From Closterium sp. NIES-65 (Eukaryota; Streptophyta; Zygnematophyceae; Desmidiales; Closteriaceae), in assembly GCA_948144175.1 (NCBI GenBank), contig CANXME010002047.1:2905001-2969000 (forward strand): 64,000 nt of DNA, in the 5' to 3' direction. This document shows positions 46,527 to 55,023 of this stretch, in pieces; within the stretch, counting starts at the first letter, position 1; each line of letters begins with the position of its first letter. The position numbers and the translations under genes were made by a program. Below the pieces are notes generated by a model. The model saw only the letters and a program-made list of their open reading frames with translations, had not been told where the DNA came from and made no database searches.

Positions 46527-48419
46527 CGTTCCACATGGTGGAACTCCTGGTGCACGAGTCGCTTCATCTTGTCAGTCATCGTGTCGGGGTATCGCCTACC
46601 GTGGCGGACATACGAACCTACCTCGCACCATGCCCCGAACCACTCGGGAGTGTTGCAACACACGGCTTTCGCGGTCGAAGCAGTGGCTAGCCTACTTGCT
46701 TCAGGCGCGGCCCGCAGCGTCCCGACCGAAGAGCCGCTCACTTGTGTTAGCCCACTAAACGTGGTTGTTCAGCCTTCTAAGAAACGACTTATACTGGACC
46801 TGCGGCACGTAAATTCATTCCTTTCCATCCCTCGATTCCGGTACGAAGGACTCAACAGGATCCCCGACCTAGTCCACAAAGGCGATTGGTTGTTCACCAT
46901 CGACCTCAAGTCGGGTTATCACCACGTGGACATTCACCCGTTATTTTGGCGGTTCCTCGGATTCTCCCTGCAAGACCAGCGATACCAGTTTCTGTCACTA
47001 CCCTTCGGGCTTGCTGCAGCGCCCTTCGTGTTCACACAGCAAATTAAGCAGTTGGCAAAGCGCTGGCGCAGTAGAGGGATCCGGTTAATTCCTTACGTTG
47101 GCGACCTTTTGTTCATATGCGCTACGCGAACCAAAGCGTTCCGGACCCGCACCACCATTCTAGACGACCTCGGGTCCGCAGGTTTTATCGTCAACACGGA
47201 CAAATCACAGCTCGAGCCGTCGCAACGGCTTAAATTCCTTGGCCTCATATTGGATACTAGTACAACATCCTTCTCCGTCGACGTTACCCGTCGCGATCAG
47301 TTGTTCGACGAGCTCGAGCAAAATTGTCAGATCAGCACACAGGGGCGTCGCATCCCGGTTCGACGCGCAGCTAGGGTGACAGGCATGCTAGCTTCCATGG
47401 CTATGGCGCTTGGTACCATAGCCCGTGCATTCTCACATAACCTGATCTCTCAAATCCGTGCGTGTCAATCCTGGGGAGACTCCATCCATTTGACGTCGGA
47501 GTCGATCGACGAGTTACGATTCTGGCAGACACTGTTCGACGTTTTCAATGGTTCCTGCTTCCACAACCCAAATGTGTACGACATCGTCATGTACGTCGAT
47601 GCAAGCAACCATGCTTGGGGAAGCTGTTACTCCACGCCAGATGGCCGTGTCGGCTCGCAATCCTTCCGATTTCCCCAGTCACTATCAGTCGCATCGAGCA
47701 CGCTTTGCGAACTCGCCGGGATTCTCTGGGCACTGTCGACCTTTAGCTACGAGATCCAACGCTCGCACGTCCTACTTCGAAGCGACAGTCAAGTGGCCTA
47801 CTATATTCTAAAAAAGGGTGGTTCTCGCCAAGCCAACCTCACCCTCATCTGCCGCGCCATTATCACACTTTGTGTGCATCACAAGATTCGATTAACGGCG
47901 CAATGGATCCCCCCCGAACTCAATACCGAAGCCAACGCCCTTTCAAAGATTGACCTACACGACGATTACTCTCTCGCACGGACGTGGTTCCTTTTACTCG
48001 AGCACCACTAGGGCCCACATTCAATCGACCTATTTTCCTCGTCCTCCAACGCACAATTACGTCGGTTTTGCTCCCTAGACTATCGTCCGCACACGGCCGC
48101 CCAAGACGCGTTCTCTCTTAGTTGGAACGGTGAAAATTGCTACGCCTTCCCACCGCCGTCCTTGATCCCCGCCGTCCTCGCCCATGCGCGTCGATCTCGT
48201 ACTACAATAACTCTCGTTATCCCGGAATGGCCTAGCGCCTTCTGGTGGCCACTACTTTGCCCAGACGGCACTACGTGGGCGCATGATATACGGGCGAGCA
48301 TATATCTCGCTCACGGTCCAACATGTCTACGTGTTGGTAGTGATACGCTGGCCTTTAGTGGTGCTGGTATCCCCCATTCGCATATGTATGCTCTTCGTTT
48401 GATATATACTAATCCATAG
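46527..48419 (+). pseudogene. RT-RNase H protein of the PAT-like element
   Basis: One frame runs from the copia LTR junction to 48419. The RT part shows SKKRLILDLRHVN, FTIDLKSGYHHVDIHP and FLSLPFGLAAAPFVF, but the catalytic YxDD box reads YVGD (about 47094-47105); losing the first Asp should abolish polymerisation. RNase H follows: MYVDASNHAWG, STLCELAGILWAL, LLRSDSQVAYYIL. A TAG at 48009-48011 interrupts the frame; beyond it the typical DIRS/Ngaro C-terminal segment continues in phase (PPPSLIPAVLAHARR, PEWPSAFWWPLL). The N-terminus is missing because copia sequence replaces it. The element copies itself through RNA and a circular DNA intermediate when intact. Confidence 0.85.
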
Positions 48420-48455
48420 CCTTGTAAACATGCAGGTTCATATATTGGACGTTTG

Positions 48456-49454
48456 ATGGGGGACCTCTTAACGCTTACTGTCGATTTGCGCGCCCAATCC
48501 ACGATCCGCACATACGAGCCCTACTAGCGACAGTATCGCACATTCTGTCAAGAGCATTCGTTGTCGTTTCTCCCTGCCACGGACCTAACATCCGCGCTAT
48601 TCTTACTGCACTCAGTACGCAGGGGTGCCACGGTCTCCGCCGTGCGATCTGCCTGCTCTGCAATTTCTTGCGCCCACTGGTTGGTCGGCTGCCCATCTCC
48701 TATTCGAGGACCGCTCTCCTCACAAGTAAAGGAGTACGCGAAACGACACTGCCGCAAACCTTCCGTGCCAAAGGAACCCATACCCCCTGCTAAGATTTAT
48801 GACATTTGCGATATCTACTTTTCGTCGACGGATCCTGCCATCATCCAGCGCGGTCTCATCCCTCTTCTTATGTTTGCAGCTTTCCTGCGCTTCTCCGACC
48901 TCGTTGCCCTTCAATGGCACCAAATCGAGTTCGACCGCGACTGCATGTGGCTGTTCATCCCCCGCTCAAAAACGGACCAGGCCGGCACAGGCGCCTGGGT
49001 CCCAATCGCCGCCTCTTCTGCCCGCCACTGCCCTGTCACTCGCATACGACAATTTCTCTTCCTCGCTGGCTTCTCTGCGCAAACCTTAGGCCCCCTTATT
49101 CGGGTGTTCCCACCTGCTGCGCGGGCTTCGCCATCCGATCGATCTCCATCCTACGCCACGGTCCGAGGCTGGTGTCGCGAGGCATTTTGTCGTGTTGGCC
49201 TCAACCCGAATCTGCTCGGCACGCATTCCTTTCGCAAGTCTACCGCTACCGTGGCTGTCGATGTTGGCGTGCCTGATCGCCTCTTCAAGGCCCTCGGCCG
49301 GTGGCGTAGCGACAAGGCTCGGGAGTTGTACGTCACCCAGTTGGACCGCGAGTTGGTGACGGCATCGCGTACCCTTCAGGATCCGACGAGACCTGGCTCT
49401 ACCTACCGTTACGCATCCACTCTCGCACGCCATCGTCATCCCCCGCCTATTTGA
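48456..49454 (+). pseudogene. Tyrosine recombinase of the PAT-like element
   Basis: ATG at 48456; about 332 codons with one TAG at 48525-48527. The N-terminal SAM-like part reads AQSTIRTYEPY, stop, RQYRTFCQEHSLSFLPA. The catalytic domain has the first Arg in FAAFLRFSDLVALQW, HSFRKS (His and second Arg), ALGRWRS and the nucleophile Tyr in ARELYVTQL, so the R-H-R-Y set is complete apart from the early stop. This enzyme replaces the DDE integrase of LTR elements by joining circular DNA to the target without a target duplication. Position and strand after RT/RNase H are as in DIRS-order elements. Confidence 0.85.
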
Positions 49455-49466
49455 TGTCTCATTTAC

Positions 49467-49511
49467 CTATGACGACTGCACTGCACACTCCTCGAAGAGT
49501 CGTGTCACAAT
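49467..49511 (+). repeat. Split direct repeat B1
   Basis: 45 bases, CTATGACGACTGCACTGCAC to GTGTCACAAT. A second copy is at 49777-49821. It lies 13 bases after the recombinase stop. Confidence 0.85.
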
Positions 49512-49674
49512 ATGTAAAATTTTTAAAGTTAAACTTCTAAAAATTTGAAGATTGTGATTCGACTAGAAGAGGAGTTTGCTGTAAAGGAGACAAACTCCTT
49601 TTCATTCCCGCAGGTCTCTCAGACCTGCCACCTAGTCTCATTTGCATTTTCAGATCTCCAATTTGCTTCCCTCC
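49512..49674 (+). repeat. Split direct repeat A2
   Basis: Partner of A1. About 100 further bases (49675-49776) separate it from B2 and are not found at the left end. Confidence 0.85.
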
Positions 49675-49776
49675 CACCCAATCCCCTTTTTGTAGTTACA
49701 TAGAGTTTATGATACCCTATTTGAATACTCATTGTTATTGCTCATTTGAGTGTGCTGTACAAATGGGATTTGTATG

Positions 49777-49821
49777 CTATGACGACTGCACTGCACACTC
49801 CTCGGACAGTCATGTCACAAT
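49777..49821 (+). repeat. Split direct repeat B2 (right end of the element)
   Basis: 45 bases equal to B1 except for a few changes (GGACAGTCATG for GAAGAGTCGTG). Copia gag sequence resumes directly afterwards, which marks the element end. Confidence 0.85.
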
Positions 49822-51230
49822 ACGTGCAGCAGCATCGCGTGTGGCCCACTATGAGCGAGCAGTGGCGTCGGCATCAGCAGCAGGGGCAGGAGAGGCACTA
49901 GAGGTGAGATAAAAGAGGGAGAGACCGTCTGCCCTATCGCACTATAGGAAAAGCTGCAGGTCATCTACCCAGACGTCTAAGTCAATGGCCCGACCCTCAG
50001 CGTCAAAAGTGAGGACACTTGGGGTAGCTATGACAGCACTAGACTAGCAGCGCGAACAGTAGGGTAAGGGCAGTGCAGTGACAGAGGCGCTGCTCTTACC
50101 GGACAAGGCGCCTCGGGCGGCTCGGCGGCTCGGCAACTCGGCGGCTCGGGCGGCTCGAGCGGCTCAGCGGTACGGCGGCTCGGCAGCAACTGCGGCTCGG
50201 CGACTCGGCGGCTCGGGCGGCTCGGGTGGCTCGGCGGTACGGCGGCTCGGCGACTCGGCGGCTCGGGCGGCTCAGGTGGCGCGGCAGCTCGGGCGGCGCG
50301 GGTGGATCGGGCGGCTCGGCAGTAGCTCGGCGGCGCCGGCGGCTCGGTGGTGACGGCGGGGCCGCGTGCGGACGGCGGCGGGGCCGGGTGGAGCGGCGTC
50401 GGGGCCAGTAGAGGCAGTGCCAGGGCCGGGAAGGGCAGCGTCGGGGCCGCAAGAGTAGGCGACGGGGCCAGCAGAGGCGGCGCCGAGGCAGGGAAGGGCG
50501 GCGGCGGGGCCGCAGGGGTAGGCGACGGGGCTGCTAGGGCGGCTAGGAAGGGGGGGCCGCGAGGGCGGCTTGAAGAGGCCGAGAGGGCGGCACGAAAGGG
50601 CCGCGAGGGCGGCGCGAAAGGGCCGCGAGGGCGGCGCGATGCGACGGAGCCGCGAGGGCAGCAGATCTGGGCCGCGAGGGCGGCGTGACGCGGCCGCTAG
50701 GGCGGCGCGACGTGTGAAGGGGCCGCGAGGGCGACGCGACAGGGCCGCAAGCGCGACTCGACGGGACCGCTAAGGCGGCACGACAGGGTCGAAAGGGCGG
50801 CACGACGGGGCCGTGGAAGGGGAGCGCGACTCGGGCAGTGTAGAGCGCGCTCCGGGCAGGAAAAAAAGGTGGTGGGCTCTAGGAACAATTCCCACAGGGG
50901 AGCCTGCGGGGCCGCGAGGGCGACGCGACAGGGCCGCAAGCGCGACTCGACGGGACCGCTAAGGCGGCGCGACAGGGTCGAAAGGGCGGCACGACGGGGC
51001 CGTGGAAGGGGAGCGCGACTCGGGCAGTATAGAGCGCGCTCCGGGCAGGAAAAAAAGGTGGTGGGCTCTAGGAACAATTCCCACAGGGGAGCCTGCTCTA
51101 TACCATGAGAAAATGAACGAGAATGAAATGACTAAGGGAAAGTTGGATACAAGTACAAACCCTAGAAAGTTGTACCCCATATGTGCTACCCCACTATAGC
51201 CTACAGTAGCTATGTCATATAAATCTGACA
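49822..51230 (-). mobile_element. 5' end of the inner copia element: LTR, leader, start of gag
   Basis: Minus strand: LTR 51106-51230, primer site (TGGTATAGAGCAGG), GC-rich leader including a 183-bp tandem duplication (about 50725-50907 and 50908-51090), then gag codons with the start ATG changed to ATA (about 50030). TAG occurs at 49942-49944 and 49849-49851. Gag is cut at 49822 by the right end of the PAT-like element. GCTCT after its LTR (51231-51235) pairs with AGAGC at 15059-15063, beside the LTR at 14934-15058. Confidence 0.85.
51106..51230 (-). repeat. 5' LTR of the inner copia element
   Basis: 125-bp LTR beginning (minus) TGTCAGATTTATATGACATA, equal in length to 14934-15058. Confidence 0.88.
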
Positions 51231-51966
51231 GCTCTCAGCTCCACCTTCGGACGAGTCCGTAGAGCCGAGTGGTTCGTACCCAGAGCTTGTGGGCTGTCTC
51301 ATGTACCTGATGACGTGCACACGACCTGACCTCGCGTACCCTCTCAGCCTTCTGGCTCGCTACGTGGCACCCGGTAGACACCGAAAGGTGCACTGGGATG
51401 CTGCGAAGAGGGTGATGCGTTACTTGTGCAGCACATCGGGCATGAGGCTCGTGCTTGGAGGAGGGGGTTTAGTGGTCCTCACAGGACACTCTGACGCTTC
51501 TTGGGCCGATGACCAGGCAACTCAGCGTTCGTCACAGGGCTACACCTTCAGTCTTGGCGTTGGTTCTGTCTCGTGGAGGTCCACTCATTCTTCTTCTGTG
51601 CTTGGTTCTAGTTGTGAGGCCGAGATCTACGCTGGGGCCATGGCTGCACAGGAGCTCCGCTGGCTGACCTACCTGCTGACCGACTCGGGGGAGCGGCCTC
51701 GTTCTCCTCTAGTTCTGTACGTCGACAACAAGGCAATGCTTGCCTTGTGACGCAAGCAGAGACTGGAGCACAGAACGAAGCACATTGCTCTGCACTACTT
51801 TCTTGTGCGTGAGCTGCAGTAGCATGGTCAGCTGCGCCTTACTTTCGTGGCCTCTCGGACCAACATTGCTGATGTCTTCACCAAGGCCCTTGGGGCTAGT
51901 GATCATCAGCGTTTCTGCACTGCTCTTGGGCTTGTGCCCACTCTGCCTCACCTGCTGGTTGCTTGA
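51231..51966 (+). pseudogene. RNase H of copia H with two stops
   Basis: Frame with VVLTGHSDASWADDQATQ, SSCEAEIYAGAMAAQE and YVDNKAMLAL (Asp-Glu-Asp set present), then TGA after LAL and TAG at 51820-51822 in RELQ*HGQL. The copies at 14.5 and 43.9 kb have CAG at the TAG position. The C-terminus FTKALGASDHQRFCTALGLV is complete. Confidence 0.85.
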
Positions 51967-52211
51967 CTTGCTCTTGTTGTACATTGCTATATATCTTTAT
52001 ACCTGCATGTTTACTCTTGCTAGGTTGTGATCGGTGTACTGCCTTGCTATTATAAATCTGCATGTGAACTGGCCTTGTGGCCGCCTGCTTGTGCTCAGAT
52101 TGTGTGGTGTTCTTGAGATCCACCGTGCGTTTTGCCTTGCTTGTTCTTTTGCTTGACTGGTCTTGTGACCACTGTTAGGTTTGGCTATCCCCTACTTCTC
52201 CTGTGGGGGTG

Positions 52212-52350
52212 TGTCAAAGCACATTGTTATGTTAATCTTACTCTATGTTGTGTTGGGGTCACACCTTAGAGGGTACAACCCAACTCTCTCAACATCCTTG
52301 TACCCCCTCCCTATTACCTAATACACATTCCTTCCTAGCTAATCTCGACA
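52212..52350 (+). repeat. 3' LTR of copia H
   Basis: 139-bp LTR (TGTCAAAGCACATTGTTATG to CTCGACA), with TTTGG following. Its last part is also present at the left edge of duplication copy 1 (34403-34485). Confidence 0.88.
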
Positions 52351-52529
52351 TTTGGAGCCCGTTCCAATGCACTAGGGGTGACTCAAGTCGTCCTGCCCCA
52401 CGTCCCTCTCATCCCCCCACCGAATTCAACTCCATTCACCCCCATTCACCTCACACCATGTCTGGTCGCTACTGGCACGAATCGAGCTGAGATCCTCAAA
52501 CCCGCTCTCATGCACTTGGGGCGAGTCAG

Positions 52530-52649
52530 GTGGTGGCAGCCGCGAATTGGGCCGACATCCTGGACCCGGCGCTCATGCGCTCGGGGTGGCTGGACAGGAA
52601 GATCGACTTCCCACACCCCACTGAGGAGGCACGGGCCCGGATCCTGCAG
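52530..52649 (+). pseudogene. RPT5-like exon relic, copy 2
   Basis: Same 40-codon exon as at 34665-34784 but with a further change: NWADILDP where copy 1 and the family have [11 protein letters not shown] to TGG is a CpG transition. Confidence 0.8.
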
Positions 52650-53345
52650 GTGAGGCGAGTGCAAGGACTGGTGAGACAAGCTGTGGGAAATGACGGCTAG
52701 GAGCAACTCTCTCAATGCCAATCCACCATTTTATCAAACCACTACCGTAAGTGTGAGTTTCATTAGCTCCATAGTCTCCTACGGTATCTGAAATGCCTCC
52801 TGGCTGTTCAATAATAGCCCCAAGGTCTCATTAAACTTAAAATAATTCAGGATGTCCATCTCACTAAAATAAAAGAAACACTTGGTGTTTGACAAAAACA
52901 AAGTTGGGTTGGTGAAAATCAGGAGGACCAGGTGTAATTGTGCAATGACGCTATGACTTCCTTCCGCTGCACTATACCGGGACACAATTGTCACGTGCAA
53001 GTCACTCGCAACATTACTCTCTGGTACCCTCCTCGCCTACCATTATATGTCCCTAATAATGTTAGTGCAAATGCGACGGGAAGACACGCAGACGCCACTT
53101 ACCGAGCTTGCCTTTTCCGCAATGTGCGTCGCGACGCGGAGACCCAGCAGGGCGAGGTTCTCTATGCTGGAAATGGCTATATATCACCATCAACACCTGA
53201 GTCTACCAGAAAGTGGTCGTTGTCTTTCGTATTTTCAACGTTCTCAGTAATTTATCTATCAGGCTGCATAGTGATAGTGCTTCATCCATCTGATTGATTC
53301 TTCACCAACTACACCTCTCGAAATCACGGCGTTTCATCCCCCGCA

Positions 53346-54286
53346 ATGAGGAGCCTGGTACTAGCAGTTGCTACTTTTCTCATAGTCTTCGCACGCTGCG
53401 GCGTAGCAGCTTCCACCAAAACTATTTACTACGACTGTGGTACGCCGTGCAAGAACCCACAGAACGCGTCCGATGTCGTTACGGCCTGCGTCGAAGCATG
53501 CTCGGTATGTCACTCCAAGATGATTCAGATTCAGACTCACTTCTGCGCGTTCTTGTTTCACCTGCCAAATGGATCATCACCCAAGATCGCAGTTTACTTA
53601 CTCACCCGTTAGCCCCGTGATGGAAAGTGGAGAAGTGGCTCAAATTGCTCATTGCTCTTTGCTCTCCGTTCAAAGGAAAACTTCTGTGTTCCTTCTTGTG
53701 CCTCCCACCTTCTTGGACCGCATTGGACCTTGATGAACCTCATCGACCACATCATGCATGACATTACGATTGGTTGCGGAACTTGCTCCCTGCAGCTGTG
53801 CGTTTCGACAAGCAGTGGTTGCAGTTTTAGCTTCAAGCCCATTTGGGTTGATTCGACCAACACCACCAATGGTAGCTCTGGTGCGTCTTGCTAAAACCCT
53901 GGTTTCTCTCAGTCCTTTTTTCTCCAGCTGTTGTCGGTTAGGAATTGGTGATGCTGGCTTGTGATTCCGGTGTACATTATCTGAGGCCTGTGGTGACCCG
54001 CTTGCACCCAACTGCTTTATGCGGTGTGCCGTTTCCAAGAATAAAAGCACACTCACTCTGCGCTTGACGTTCCCCTGTTCTTCTCCTGTCCGCCTCCTGC
54101 ATCATACCAGGTCAAGTGTACCAGGGAGACCAGTGCAATAGGTCATGCGGTCTTTCGTGGTGGAGCTGGCTGCTCATTGCCATCTCCATTTTGTTGTCCG
54201 TCGTTTTCATCGCACTCTTTATCTACCGCTGCTGCTGCAACAAGACCAATGAGGTTGCCAAAGCTGCTGACATTGAACAACACTGA
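53346..54286 (+). CDS. Cys-rich single-pass membrane protein of unknown function, copy 2 (3 exons)
   Basis: Exons 53346-53504, 53676-53871 and 54111-54286; 176 residues, with the same layout as the copy at 35481 (signal peptide, Cys-rich ectodomain, one TM helix, short Cys-containing tail). Splice sites TCG|GTATGT, CAAAG|GAAAAC, AATG|GTAGCT and ACCAG|GTCAAG are kept. A CCC to CAC change gives CASHLLG. The gene ends about 740 bp before the MCMBP/ETG1 start codon in the same direction; the space between is unique to this gene pair and must hold the MCMBP promoter. No homologue was recognised. The reading-frame integrity of both copies, including splice sites, fits either function or too little time to decay. 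Confidence 0.7.
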
Positions 54287-55023
54287 CATTGCTGTTTGGT
54301 GACACCATCTTCCTAATCACAGGATGCTAGCACGTGTCTACCGTAGCCCATAGAAATTGAAAATTGTGCTGCCAAAAGTGTTGATGAGTTGTAGATAATG
54401 TAGGCAATGCTAGTGAAATGTTATTGCTGCTGTTCGGGCATAAAACTCAAAACATGGTCGCATGCAGAAGGATGGAACGGGAAACCATAACACACATGTC
54501 ACTTTGTTAAGTCTTGCATAACTAGAAATGTATTTCTCTGGTAGCATGTTGCTGTTTATAGAACAAATGTGTAGCACACTCCCTGCGCTTTTTTCCGCTC
54601 ATTACTGACCCTCTCGATTGAGTCGTGATGGTGTCAGACACTTCTCGCAATGCCAAAAGTAGATCAAACTCAGCTGGTAACCCGATCTCTGTTGTCTTCC
54701 ACCTTATTCTCGCCCCTCGCATACGTCGTTGGGCATCGTCAGCTGTTCGTTCTCCGTCGCTCGTGCAAGAGTTCACCTGCAATCTGCGGTTCTCAGCGTG
54801 ATAATCACTGCCAGCTACTAGCGACGGGTAACCAGTTGACAAGCCAAGCCACTGGCAACCATTAGCCTTCCACCCACGCCTCTCCTTCCTTCCTGGCACT
54901 CCACGAATCTGTACAGATATTTGCTCAGCAGACCAAAAGACCGTCATCAACTTGTGCTCTCAGGAACGCCAGTGGCGGACCGCCAGTCGCAGAGCGCCAG
55001 TCGCGGAACGCCAGTGGCTAGCG
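54287..55023 (+). promoter_or_regulatory. Intergenic region and probable promoter of the MCMBP/ETG1 gene
   Basis: Holds the 3' flank of the membrane-protein gene and the MCMBP upstream region. Just before the ATG, four copies of a roughly 14-base CGCCAGTGGCGGA / CGCCAGTCGCAGA unit run from about 54966 to 55018. No exact E2F consensus was found, although plant ETG1 is an E2F target. A 142-codon minus frame (54522-54950), also present at 36657-37085, has no family resemblance and is not called. Confidence 0.45.

Larger units (their letters stand above)
37221..49821 (+). mobile_element. PAT-like (DIRS-order) tyrosine-recombinase retrotransposon, interrupted by copia elements
   Basis: The right end has B1 (49467-49511), A2 (from 49512) and B2 (49777-49821). 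The left end has A1 (37221-37384), matching the first 163 bases of A2. A1-body-B1-A2-B2 is the split direct repeat arrangement of PAT-like elements. The body carries RT/RNase H (46527-48419) and a tyrosine recombinase (48456-49454) in the same direction. The 5' part, where gag should be, is occupied by copia sequence from about 37480 to 46526. That A1 and the rest belong to one insertion is inferred from the repeats; a second, mostly lost element is the alternative. Confidence 0.75.
51231..52350 (+). mobile_element. 3' part of copia element H: RNase H and 3' LTR
   Basis: Begins exactly at the GCTCT insertion site of the inner element and continues LSAPPSDESVEPSGS..., LVGCLMYLMTCTRPDLAY, RNase H and the 3' untranslated region, ending with the 139-bp LTR and TTTGG target duplication (52351-52355). 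Its 5' part is at 15060-20590 on the other strand. Confidence 0.85.

Noticed and set aside
23939..51822. General reassignment of TAG to glutamine in this genome
   Set aside because: The conserved host gene MCMBP has no internal TAG and uses TAG as its terminator. The TAGs lie in decaying elements and fit CHG deamination.
54966..55018. E2F sites in the MCMBP promoter
   Set aside because: The repeated CGCCAGT motifs are GC-rich but do not match the TTTSSCGC consensus, so no site is claimed.
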